Made by a program: the position numbers and the translations under genes | Notes under the pieces: model-generated | Databases searched by the model: none | Told to the model about the DNA's origin: nothing | What the model saw: only the letters and a program-made list of their open reading frames with translations | Part shown: positions 43,748-51,866 of the stretch, piece by piece | Numbering within the stretch: position 1 is the stretch's first letter | How the letters are laid out: the number at the start of each line of letters is the position of its first letter | From: Phycisphaerales bacterium | GTDB lineage: Bacteria > Planctomycetota > Phycisphaerae > Phycisphaerales > UBA1924 | Length of the DNA stretch: 64,000 nucleotides | Direction of reading: 5' to 3' | Assembly: GCA_020845755.1 (NCBI GenBank) | Contig: JADLFE010000033.1 | Coordinates: forward strand, 124,001-188,000

Positions 43748-44173
43748 CGATTGCCGACGCATGAACTCGTCGAGGAAGCGCGACGCGAACACGTCCACCG
43801 CCGCGATGGTCTGGCGCGTGTTCACGCCCCAGCAACTGGCGGCGGGCTCGTCGTTCTCAAAGTCCGCCTGCACCATGCACTGATCGTCCACGACATACAC
43901 GCTGGGCAGACGATCGGCCAGGTACGCCGCCAGCGCGTTCACCCGCGGCGCACCGATCGAAATCGTCGGGCGGTCCCGCAGTTCATCGTTGTTCAGGTAC
44001 CACACGTCCGTGCACACCGTCGCGTCCTGGCCCCGGGGCAGGCGCGCCCGCACCCGCTCGCGCAGGGCATAGGCGATCGGGCGGTCATCCCGCTCTGCCT
44101 CGAGGTGGGCCCCGACCACGATGATCACCGCGTTCTCGGGAACAAATCCCGCCAAATCGCTCCACTTGGCCAT
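43724..44173 (-). CDS. Conserved-looking protein of unknown function
   Basis: 149 residues from the ATG at 44173. Predicted alpha/beta: hydrophobic strands (AVIIVVGAHLEAE) alternate with charged helices, and the middle has TVCTDVWYLNNDELRDRPTISIGAPRVNALAAYLADRL. No signal peptide or TM. I do not recognise a family. It is convergent with mnmE and its last 24 bases overlap the mnmE end, so both stop regions are shared. Confidence 0.65.
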   Translation of the reverse strand: MAKWSDLAGFVPENAVIIVVGAHLEAERDDRPIAYALRERVRARLPRGQDATVCTDVWYLNNDELRDRPTISIGAPRVNALAAYLADRLPSVYVVDDQCMVQADFENDEPAASCWGVNTRQTIAAVDVFASRFLDEFMRRQSLLADAEG

Positions 44174-44344
44174 ATCGCCCCCATGAAATCCCAAACGCCC
44201 ATCCGGTCCAGAATTGTCGTGCGGACGGGCACCAAACCAGCCCACGCAACCGGGCGAAGTTCAGTATCGGGTAACTTTCGGCCCGGCCGGTAATTCCGTG
44301 GGGTTGGTCAGGCCCGGGGCCGGGATGCGGCGAACAATACAGGC

Positions 44345-44704
44345 ATGTCCGAGCACGAGACTCCACGCCAGGCGCCCGCCGCCCAGCCGACCACCGGCAA
44401 GGACGAGCCGCGCACCGCGGTTGCCGAGCGTCCCGCGCCCGCACCGGCCAAGCCAACGCCCAAGAACCTTCCCCCTTATCGGGTGCTCCTGCACGATGAC
44501 GACATCAACGACATGCTCTATGTCACGGCGACGCTCATGGAGTTGACCTCGCTGGGCAAGGAGCGCTCGCTGATGGTGATGATGGAGGCTCATCAGGCCG
44601 GCGTCGCGCTGGTGCTGGTAACCCACAAGGAGCGGGCCGAGTTGTATCAAGAGCAGTTCCAGTGCAAGGGCCTGACCGTCTCGATCGAGCCCGCCGAGGC
44701 GTAA
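44345..44704 (+). CDS. clpS: ATP-dependent Clp protease adaptor ClpS
   Basis: 119 residues. An N-terminal extension of about 43 residues rich in Pro/Ala (disordered), then the ClpS core YRVLLHDDDINDMLYVTATLMEL with the acidic D-D-D-x-N-D motif of the substrate-binding cleft, and HQAGVALVLVTHKERAELYQEQF. ClpS delivers N-end-rule substrates, with destabilising N-terminal residues, to ClpAP. The core is canonical; the extension is longer than in most bacteria. Confidence 0.93.
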   Translation: MSEHETPRQAPAAQPTTGKDEPRTAVAERPAPAPAKPTPKNLPPYRVLLHDDDINDMLYVTATLMELTSLGKERSLMVMMEAHQAGVALVLVTHKERAELYQEQFQCKGLTVSIEPAEA

Positions 44705-44954
44705 GCACGCCTCATAACGCACTCAACCCGCCCGTGCCTTGCAATACGCGAAGATCCGCGACAACCAAAATTCAATTTCGATCGCTGTTTCTTGTGCCGG
44801 ATCCCCGCGAAGATCGTGGAATTCCCCCGCGTTGCGTTCGTCGCGCAATCGGTGCGCGGAACGCTGGAATCTCTCCCCAGAGTTCATCCACCTACGGGCG
44901 TTGCCCCGCTCCGCCGATGCACAATCCGGGCAAGGGAGCCCGAGGGAGGAAGCA

Positions 44955-45596
44955 ATGGCGGAAGCGAAGCGTCAACGGAGTTCGAAGGGCAAGCTCAGTC
45001 GTTCCAACGCGGCCAAGCAGAAGGGTGTCGCCTGCGAGAAGGCCCTGGAGCCCAAGCCCGTGCTGGCCCGGCCTATCCCCACGACCCTCAAGCCCGTGTT
45101 CCGAGCACCGCTCATCAGCAAGCGTCCCGAGTATGTGAAACTCGGAGAATTACTGGTCCGCGGCGGTCTGCTCAGCGACGAACAACGCAACGAGATCGTC
45201 GAGGCACAGAAGAAATGCGGGCGCCCCTTCGGCGATCTGGCGGAACGCATGTTCGGCGTGAGCCCGCGGGCCGTCGAACGCGCCTGGGGCCAGCAACTCC
45301 TGGCGCTCCTCTCGCGCGTCGACCTTGACCGCGAGGATGTTGATCCGCTGGCACTCTCGTCGATCAGCCGACGCCAGGCGTGGCAGTTCGAGGTCTTCCC
45401 GCTCCGATTCCTGTCCGGCGGGCTGGTCGTCTGCACGACCGAGGAGAACCTGCTCCGCGCCATGAAGTTCACCGGATGGCGGATCTCCGGCGAATGCCAG
45501 TTCGTCCTCACGGCCCGCACCCAACTCGGATCCATGCTCGAGCGTCACTTCCCGATCGATGGGATGACGCTCGGATCGGTCGGCATGGTCGCGTAA
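44955..45596 (+). CDS. Stand-alone GspE N-terminal-like domain protein
   Basis: 213 residues from the ATG at 44955 with GGAGG just upstream. The first 55 residues are basic and disordered. A type II secretion protein-E N-terminal-like module follows (about 60-120): KLGELLVRGGLLSDEQRNEIVEAQKKCG, FGDLAERMFGV. The second half (about 120-213) has a second, weaker copy of a similar fold. The usual C-terminal GspE ATPase domain is missing. This module (related to MshEN) often binds a partner or c-di-GMP. Function unknown; no secretion operon is nearby. Confidence 0.7.
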   Translation: MAEAKRQRSSKGKLSRSNAAKQKGVACEKALEPKPVLARPIPTTLKPVFRAPLISKRPEYVKLGELLVRGGLLSDEQRNEIVEAQKKCGRPFGDLAERMFGVSPRAVERAWGQQLLALLSRVDLDREDVDPLALSSISRRQAWQFEVFPLRFLSGGLVVCTTEENLLRAMKFTGWRISGECQFVLTARTQLGSMLERHFPIDGMTLGSVGMVA

Positions 45597-45654
45597 CGCG
45601 ACCGTGTGGCGCCCGCTTCGCTCGACGAACATCCGCGCCGGCGGAGCGGGCGCG

Positions 45655-46344
45655 TCAACCCTTTCGCCGCAGATACCCGCTCGGGTTGAACGTCATCATG
45701 AATCGCTCGCGGCCCGCGTCGATCTCGAACCGGTCGTTCTCTTTCATGAAGTCGGCGACCGCCTCGAAGGGCCCCGGTCCGGCGTCGGGCTCATAATCGG
45801 TCCACACCGGATGCCCGTTGATGTTGGAGTCTTCAACGATGAGGTAGCAGCCCGGAGACACGAGCGCCCAATACGCGCGGAGTTCGGCGAGCACGTGGTC
45901 GCGCGAATGGAGCGAATCGAGGATCACCATCACGCGGTCGCCCGCGCCGACGCGCTCGCGGACGCGCGCGACAACCGACTCGTCGGTCGACGAGCCGAGC
46001 AGGTACTCGATCCGCGCGTGGCGCGGCATGTTGGGGCGCTCGACGATGTCGACGGAGACGATCCGCGAGGTCGTGTCCGCTTCGCCCATGGCGTCGAAGA
46101 GGTGGGCCAGGTAGAGGGCGGTCCCGCCGTGGGCCGTCCCGCACTCGATGATGAGCGTGGGGCGGGTCTGGTGGATGATTTCCTGGTAGATCCACAGGTC
46201 GAGCGGGCATTTCCATGCAGGGACGCCCATCCACGTCGTGCCGCGCCACAGCCCGGCGTAGTAGTACGCCTCGTGGAACGCGTCGGTGCGGCGCGCGACT
46301 TCCTCGCGTGGATACGTCGGATTCGGCCTGGCTTTCCCGCTCAC
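45655..46344 (-). CDS. CmcI-like SAM-dependent methyltransferase
   Basis: 229 residues. CmcI/rhamnosyl-O-methyltransferase family: WIYQEIIHQTRPTLIIECGTAHGGTALYLA carries the SAM motif I (E-C-G-T-x-x-G-G), followed by SVDIVERPNM, VILDSLHSRDHV and YLIVEDSNINGHPV (metal-dependent active site residues Asp/Asp/Asn). It probably methylates a hydroxyl of a sugar. Last gene of the six-gene minus-strand glycan operon and abuts the HAD gene with no gap. Start at 46344. Confidence 0.86.
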   Translation of the reverse strand: MSGKARPNPTYPREEVARRTDAFHEAYYYAGLWRGTTWMGVPAWKCPLDLWIYQEIIHQTRPTLIIECGTAHGGTALYLAHLFDAMGEADTTSRIVSVDIVERPNMPRHARIEYLLGSSTDESVVARVRERVGAGDRVMVILDSLHSRDHVLAELRAYWALVSPGCYLIVEDSNINGHPVWTDYEPDAGPGPFEAVADFMKENDRFEIDAGRERFMMTFNPSGYLRRKG

Positions 46345-48669
46345 TTAGCCCCCAAGCCCTTGGCGTTCGGAGCCGCCCGCGCGCCGGCCGCGGATCGCGC
46401 GGTACACGCCGGTGTTCTTCAGTTCGGTGATCACTCGATAGGCGCGGCTGGCCCGGATTCGCCCGATCTCCTCGGCGGGGCTGGTCGCCGCCGCTTTGTG
46501 CAGTTCGGACTCGTTGTATTTCAGGCGGGCCGCAGCGCGATAGAGCGGCGTGCGTTTGATGCACTCGACAACGCGCCACGCGCGAGACCCGATCAGTTCG
46601 TCCAGCATCGCCTTTGACTCGATCCATTGCGGCCCGGGCGTGCGGAGTTCGCGCCGGCGCTCGTCGTTGAAGCGCTCGAGCAGATCGGGGAGTCCGAAGT
46701 GAACAAAGAAGCCCTGCGGCCAGCGTGAGCGTCGCGCATGCTCCTTGAGTTTCATCCAGCCATCGTTGCCCGACAGCGCGCCTCGCAGCAGCGACGAAGG
46801 GAGCGAGGAGCGGAGGTCGTGGAAGCCGCCCACGCCGAAGGTCTCGTTGTGCCGGAGCGAGAAGAACGCGTCGGCGACTTCGCGCGTCGGATGCGTGAGC
46901 GCGTCGCGGATGAGGCCGAGACAGCACGGGCGCATCTCGCTTGCGCACGCGCCGCGGAGCGCGATCCAGCGTGTCACGGCGGGAATCGCGTCGAGCACGC
47001 CGGCCTGGAAGAACCGCGTGTGTGCCTCGTGGACAGCGTCCTCGCCCGCGTTCGACTCGCGAATCGCGACCGGCACGCCGTTGCTCTGCGAATAGCCGAC
47101 CACGCTCCCGCCCGGCGCGTTGCAGAGCATTTCGAGGACCGCGACGTCGGACAGAAGCGAGGCGGTGAGCGGCTCGTCGCTCCGCATGTCCGGGCCGAAC
47201 GCGATCTTGCTGGTGCTCTCGGGCTGCTCGTTGAGCGGGCGTTGCATGCCGAGGTAGACACCGGCGAGGTGTGTGCCCGGGAGGATATAGGCGAGGTTGT
47301 CCTGGATGGTGCCTCGCCAGCCGATGTCGACCAGGACGTGGGCGCGGTCGCCGCGCCGGATGCCGCGTGATTCGAGGTAGCCAAGGAGCGTGCCGCGCCG
47401 GCGATTGCGCTGGCGCTCGAGGAGTCGTACGAACACGGGGTCCGAGAGGAGCGACACGACGCGCGGGTCCTGCCACGGATACTTGATCGGGACCACGGGA
47501 TCGATTGCGTGGCGCGCGAGCAAGGGCTCGGCGGCGAATCGATCAACGCCCAGCGTCGCGAGCATCTGCCCGATCGATTGCGTGGAATACAGATTCCACA
47601 CGCGCATGAACTCGCGTGGAGTTACCTCGCGCAGCGACGGGAAGAACGTCGCAAGGCGGCTGACCTCGATCACGCAATCCGCCGGAACAGCGAGGCCCAA
47701 CAGGCGCCCGTCGGGGCACGCGCCGCCCATGGCGCGGTGGATGGCGGCGAAGAACTCGCCCTCGCGCGTGCAGTAGTGGATGGTTCCGACGCCGCGCTTC
47801 CAGGACTCCTCCATCGCCGCGAGGATGAACCCGGCAAAGAAGGGCGCGAGACGCACGCCCATGGCGTAGAGCGCCCGCTCGCGCGCGTTGAACACGTCGG
47901 GCGGCGTGAATCGATCCGCGAGATCGCGCGAGAGCGACGATACGTCGGCGCGCCCGGAGTCCATGCGGCCGCGGTATCGGGAGTTGTGTGCGGCGCGCAG
48001 CGCTTCCTCGCGCGGATTGATGAAGTGAACGGCACGAACGCCGAGTGACGCGGCGGCGGCGACGTCCGAGTGCGGATTGTCGCCCACGTGGACATGGGTC
48101 GACGGCACGCCCGCGAGTTCGCGGTGCAGGTGGCTGAACAGGCGCCCCGATCGCTTGTTGAGGTACGGATCGCACGAAACAACCACGTCGTTGATCTCGA
48201 CGCCCGGAGCGCGGAGCGAGAGCAACCGCCGCATCAGGGGCCCGCCCATGTAGAAATCCGAGAGCGCGACGACCCGATCGGCCTTCAGGTCCGCGAGCAC
48301 GCGCGGGAGCATGTCGTCGGCGTAGCACACCTCGCACTCGCGCTCGAACTCGAACGCGACGAGTTCCGCGGCGATCTCCGCCGGCCCGTGCGGCATGGAT
48401 TCGCGGCGCAGCGCCTCGCACGCCCAGCGCTCCATGACCTCTTCGACGCGATATTCATCGTCGAGCCCGCGGGCCCGGTTGGCCGTCGCGATCTCGTGCT
48501 CGGCGCGGACGCGGGCCTCCATCAGCACGCGGGGCGAGTTGAACGCGGCGCGAAGGTCGGCGTTCTTCCACAGCCACAGGAAGCGCGCGGTCGCCAACTT
48601 GACCTCGTCGGGGTGGCAACGACGCCGGAGGATGGTGTCCCAGATGTCGGTCGTGACGAGTGTCGGCAT
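46345..48669 (-). CDS. Large HAD-superfamily protein (COG5610-like) with tail repeats
   Basis: 774 residues. The N-terminal HAD domain opens TTDIWDTIL (motif I D-I-W-D-T of COG5610 proteins) and has LSDFYMGG (motif II), and VHVGDNPHSDVAAA (motif IV with GDN). A long central helical part (about 230-680) resembles nothing I know. The C-terminal tail (695-763) contains two copies of a motif SR-[WY]-R-x-[VI]...K-x-T-x2-YR (SRAWRVV, SRAYRVI), shared with the adjacent glycosyltransferase. It sits in the glycan operon (0-base gap to both neighbours), so it probably acts in sugar or lipid-linked glycan processing. COG5610 members have been linked to polysaccharide loci. Confidence 0.72.
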   Translation of the reverse strand: MPTLVTTDIWDTILRRRCHPDEVKLATARFLWLWKNADLRAAFNSPRVLMEARVRAEHEIATANRARGLDDEYRVEEVMERWACEALRRESMPHGPAEIAAELVAFEFERECEVCYADDMLPRVLADLKADRVVALSDFYMGGPLMRRLLSLRAPGVEINDVVVSCDPYLNKRSGRLFSHLHRELAGVPSTHVHVGDNPHSDVAAAASLGVRAVHFINPREEALRAAHNSRYRGRMDSGRADVSSLSRDLADRFTPPDVFNARERALYAMGVRLAPFFAGFILAAMEESWKRGVGTIHYCTREGEFFAAIHRAMGGACPDGRLLGLAVPADCVIEVSRLATFFPSLREVTPREFMRVWNLYSTQSIGQMLATLGVDRFAAEPLLARHAIDPVVPIKYPWQDPRVVSLLSDPVFVRLLERQRNRRRGTLLGYLESRGIRRGDRAHVLVDIGWRGTIQDNLAYILPGTHLAGVYLGMQRPLNEQPESTSKIAFGPDMRSDEPLTASLLSDVAVLEMLCNAPGGSVVGYSQSNGVPVAIRESNAGEDAVHEAHTRFFQAGVLDAIPAVTRWIALRGACASEMRPCCLGLIRDALTHPTREVADAFFSLRHNETFGVGGFHDLRSSLPSSLLRGALSGNDGWMKLKEHARRSRWPQGFFVHFGLPDLLERFNDERRRELRTPGPQWIESKAMLDELIGSRAWRVVECIKRTPLYRAAARLKYNESELHKAAATSPAEEIGRIRASRAYRVITELKNTGVYRAIRGRRAGGSERQGLGG
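46381..46587 (-). repeat. C-terminal SR-x-[WY]-R tail module, copy in the HAD protein
   Basis: Residues 695-763. It aligns without gaps over about 69 residues with the tail of the neighbouring glycosyltransferase (48718-48924), and each holds two internal half-repeats 46 residues apart. Confidence 0.7.
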
Positions 48670-50160
48670 TTATGAGTGCTGGTTGGCCGGTTGGGGCGGT
48701 ACGAAATCCGGGCCGTAGCGCCGGCGGGCGTACCACCGGTACACGCCGGTGGACTTGGATTGCTGGATGAGCCTGTAAGTGCGGCTGTTCTTGATGCGTC
48801 CGAGGCGTGTGAGAGGGTCTTCGCTCGGATCGACGCGGTCCCAGCCCTCGCCGAAGCGGAGGTGTGCCAGGGCGCGATAGACCGCGGTGCGTTTGAACGC
48901 CTGCACGGCACGCCAACTCCGCGAGCCGTCGATGAACGCCAGTTCGTGCTCGGCCTCGAGACGCCGGCGCATCGCCTGCTCCATGTCCGCGGCCGCGGCG
49001 ATCTCCTCGGGCGTGGCGTCGCCGGGCGCGGGCGGGAGCGACCGCACCGGCGCCTGTCGATACATCGGCGCCAGCACGCGGTTCATCTCGCGGAACTCGC
49101 CCGCGCGATCGGCCAGCACCAGTTCGACGCCAGCGACGAACTGGGCGAAGCCGCGCTCGAGCGTGCGGGGCTTCATGTACTCCACGCCGAACTTCGACAT
49201 CGCGTCGCGCCGTACGGGATCATCCAGGAGCGACAGGATCGCCCGGGCGATCGCCTCGGGGCGCTGGTCGGCGAGAACAACGCCGCCCTCGGGCATGTCG
49301 TAGAGGTTGTTCTCGCGGTGGATGTCGACGACGGGCAGTCCGGCCGCCATCATCTCGAACGGGATGCGGCTGGGATTGCTCGAACTGATACACAGCCCGA
49401 CCTGGCAGGTGTTGTACAGATCATTGCACTGCTCGACATTCACCAGCCCGAGGTTGGTGTGCTCGAACCATGTATTCGGCTTCTCGCGCGAGCCGTAGAG
49501 ATAGACCTTCACGTCGGGGCGATGGTGCTTGATGATGCCCATCGTCTCGACCGAGAGCACCGGGCATCGGCGCGGCTTTTCGGGCTGGCAGATCACGCAC
49601 ACGGCGCACTCGCGCGGCTTGCCGAGCGGGCGATACACCTTCCCGTCGGCGCAGAATTCGAAGAACGTGCCGAATGAATCGAAATCGCGGCGCATCTTGC
49701 TGGTGAGCCAGCGTCCGATGGTGAGCGGCGTGAGCCCCAGGCGGAACGAATTCTCCGCGATGAGATAGCCGTCGCCCATGGGCATGAAGAGCGCCTCGAA
49801 GTCCTGCACGAAGTAGGCCTTGCGCCGGATGGGAAGAGCGGCGACGAAGCGGGCGGTGTACCACGCGGTGGCGAAGGCCAGGTCGAACTCGCCCTTGACA
49901 TGCCAGCCGAGGTGGACGTGCGGGCAGGCGAAGCCGAAATAGCCGCGCATCTGGTGCAGCACCTGCTCGTGCTCGGGCGTGCCCGGGCCGAATTCTCGGT
50001 TGCCCGGGGTTTCGACAAAGACGTGGCACTCGTGCCCGGCGTCGATAAGGGCCTGAATGTTCTGGAAGATGGTGCGATGCCCGCCCGAGCCCTCGATGAG
50101 CGAGGGCACGATCCAGGCGATCCGCGAGGGACGCAGCGATTTGGGTACGTGAGTGCTCAT
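48670..50160 (-). CDS. Glycosyltransferase (GT4-like, rhamnan-type) with tail repeats
   Basis: 496 residues. GT-B fold: RIAWIVPSLIEGSGGHRTIFQNIQAL at the N-terminus, KAYFVQDFEALFMP, and donor-domain features NPSRIPFEMMAAGLPVVDI and ENNLYDMP. Similar to rhamnosyltransferases of surface glycans (WsaF-like). After the catalytic part comes a C-terminal tail (413-481) with tandem SRSWRAV/SRTYRLI motifs identical in layout to the HAD protein downstream. The gene overlaps the coiled-coil methyltransferase gene by 4 bases (ATGA) and directly abuts the HAD gene. Acceptor and donor unknown. Confidence 0.82.
   Translation of the reverse strand: MSTHVPKSLRPSRIAWIVPSLIEGSGGHRTIFQNIQALIDAGHECHVFVETPGNREFGPGTPEHEQVLHQMRGYFGFACPHVHLGWHVKGEFDLAFATAWYTARFVAALPIRRKAYFVQDFEALFMPMGDGYLIAENSFRLGLTPLTIGRWLTSKMRRDFDSFGTFFEFCADGKVYRPLGKPRECAVCVICQPEKPRRCPVLSVETMGIIKHHRPDVKVYLYGSREKPNTWFEHTNLGLVNVEQCNDLYNTCQVGLCISSSNPSRIPFEMMAAGLPVVDIHRENNLYDMPEGGVVLADQRPEAIARAILSLLDDPVRRDAMSKFGVEYMKPRTLERGFAQFVAGVELVLADRAGEFREMNRVLAPMYRQAPVRSLPPAPGDATPEEIAAAADMEQAMRRRLEAEHELAFIDGSRSWRAVQAFKRTAVYRALAHLRFGEGWDRVDPSEDPLTRLGRIKNSRTYRLIQQSKSTGVYRWYARRRYGPDFVPPQPANQHS
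48718..48924 (-). repeat. C-terminal SR-x-[WY]-R tail module, copy in the glycosyltransferase
   Basis: Residues 413-481. It aligns without gaps with 46381-46587. Anchor residues shared: SR..WR, KRT, YRA, GRI, SR.YR, TGVYR, RR. A tail duplication between adjacent genes is likely. Confidence 0.7.
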
Positions 50161-51866
50161 GCCTTCCGATGACTCTCCGCCGAAGATTGAATCGCGGTTG
50201 CAAGCCCGTTCTCGGCGTCATGCCCGCGGAGCGCCGCCAGGGCCCGCGCCCAAGGCCCCCCGCGGTCCTTGGCCGCCATCTGGATGATCCGCTCCAGCCG
50301 CTCGGTGCGGAGTTCGAGAAGTTCGATGTCCGTGTTGAGTTTGCCGGTCAGGGCCCGCAATTCCTCGATCATGGCGTTCTTCTCCTCGATTGTCCTGCGC
50401 AGAGACTCGATGACCCTGAGGCGATCGCGGTGAGCGCCCTCGCGCGCGTTCAGTTCGGCGCGCGAGGACTCAAGATCGCGCGTGAGCGCCGCCGCCACGC
50501 CGCGGGCATGCTCGTGCTCGCTCCGCTCGCTCTGCAAGTCCGATTCGCGCCGGCGGAGCCTCGAGACCAGTTCGGCGGCGTGCTGCTCGAGATCCGCGGA
50601 ACGCGCCCGCAGGCGCTGGTTCTCCTCGCCCTGGGCCTTGGCGGCCTGCGCCAGCGAACGCACCTCGCCCAGGATCGCTTCGCGCTCCCGCTGCGCCTCG
50701 GCCAACTGCGCCCGGACACCCTCGTGCTCGGCTCGCATCGTCGCCAGCGACGTGAGCGCGCGATGAATCTCGTCGACCCGCTTGCGAAGTTCGCCCTCGG
50801 CCGCCTTGCGCGACTCGCCCTCCTGCGCCAGGGCGCGGGCCCGTTCGCTCAACTCGGCCTCGCGCTCGCGGTACTTCCGGATCTCCGTGTCGCGCCGCGC
50901 GATCATCTCGGACTGATGATTAATCGCGCCCATGCGCTCGACGGCCAGTTCCGAGGCGCTCTTCAATTCGCGCGACAACCTTTCGATCGTCGCCAGGGCG
51001 TCACGCTGCTCGGCGGCGTTCTTCAGGCCGCTCTCGCGGATTGCGTTCAGTTCGCCCTGGAGCTTCTTGATCGCTCCGTCCCGCTCTTCGATCATGCGCG
51101 ACTGACCCTCGATCGCGACCATGCGCTCGACGGCCATTTTCTTGTTGTCGTCGCGCTCGATGCTCGCAAGTTCGAATCGCGCCCGGAATTCGTACATCTT
51201 GACTTTGTCGCCGATGTTCTGGGAGACCAGCCGGCGGTAGAGCGCGTCGCCCTTGGGAAACAACACCCCCAGCCCCCACGAGTGCATGAACGCAAACGAG
51301 GGATGCTTCCCCGAGATCTCGTCCCAGAACTTCGCCGAGCCGTAGCCCGTGTCGTCGGCCGTATCGTGGAAGAGCATCACCCCGTTGTCTCTCAGTTTGG
51401 GGAGCCACGTCTCAAAGTCGTGTGCGACGGCGTCGTAGGTGTGGAAGCCGTCGATGTGGATCAGATCCGCCGAGGCATCCTCCACACGGGGGAGGGCCTG
51501 GTCGAACGTCATGCGGAGCAACCGCGTGTCCTGGCCCGCGAAGAACTTTGCGATGGTGTCGGAAACGCTCTTGTAGACGTCCTCGCCGTAGGGTCCGGTG
51601 TGACCGTCGCCGCGCCAGGTGTCGACGCCCACACATTCGCAGGCGACCTTCTCGTCGTGGACCGCCTGCAGGAACGCGAAGTAACTGGTTCCCCAGTGGA
51701 CGCCGAGTTCGACCAGTCGCGTCGGCCGCATGAAGCGCACGAGGTCATACGCAAAGCCGCGATGCCCGACCCACGGATAGACGCGCATGAGCGGGTGCAG
51801 TTCGTCCGATGCAAACGTCGGCGTGGAGATGGTCCACTCCGGCTGGAAGAGCGAAGGGTCGTTCAC
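50157..51866 (-). CDS. Methyltransferase fused to a long coiled coil (WbdD-like architecture)
   Basis: 569 residues from the GTG at 51866, which overlaps the Wzt stop by 4 bases. Residues 1-215 are a class I SAM methyltransferase of the Methyltransf_24 group: LVELGVHWGTSYF (51-63, SAM motif I), GVDTWRGDG, LIHIDGFHTYDAVAHDFETW and VMLFHDTADDTGY. Residues about 225-530 are a continuous coiled coil rich in Arg/Glu/Ala/Gln with heptads, including a repeated block AVERMxAIxxQSxMIxxRD (244-273 and 308-337). In E. coli O9-type systems WbdD has a terminator methyltransferase/kinase plus a coiled-coil ruler that sets chain length. The same logic is inferred here; no kinase domain is present. Confidence 0.78.
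   Translation of the reverse strand: MNDPSLFQPEWTISTPTFASDELHPLMRVYPWVGHRGFAYDLVRFMRPTRLVELGVHWGTSYFAFLQAVHDEKVACECVGVDTWRGDGHTGPYGEDVYKSVSDTIAKFFAGQDTRLLRMTFDQALPRVEDASADLIHIDGFHTYDAVAHDFETWLPKLRDNGVMLFHDTADDTGYGSAKFWDEISGKHPSFAFMHSWGLGVLFPKGDALYRRLVSQNIGDKVKMYEFRARFELASIERDDNKKMAVERMVAIEGQSRMIEERDGAIKKLQGELNAIRESGLKNAAEQRDALATIERLSRELKSASELAVERMGAINHQSEMIARRDTEIRKYREREAELSERARALAQEGESRKAAEGELRKRVDEIHRALTSLATMRAEHEGVRAQLAEAQREREAILGEVRSLAQAAKAQGEENQRLRARSADLEQHAAELVSRLRRRESDLQSERSEHEHARGVAAALTRDLESSRAELNAREGAHRDRLRVIESLRRTIEEKNAMIEELRALTGKLNTDIELLELRTERLERIIQMAAKDRGGPWARALAALRGHDAENGLATAIQSSAESHRKA
50277..51194 (-). repeat. Coiled-coil region with a 64-residue spaced internal repeat
   Basis: Residues about 225-530 of the methyltransferase-ruler. 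The two AVERM blocks are 64 codons apart; a 17-base stretch (CATGCGCTCGACGGCCA on the plus strand) is identical at 50931-50947 and 51120-51136, which suggests an internal duplication. Confidence 0.65.
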
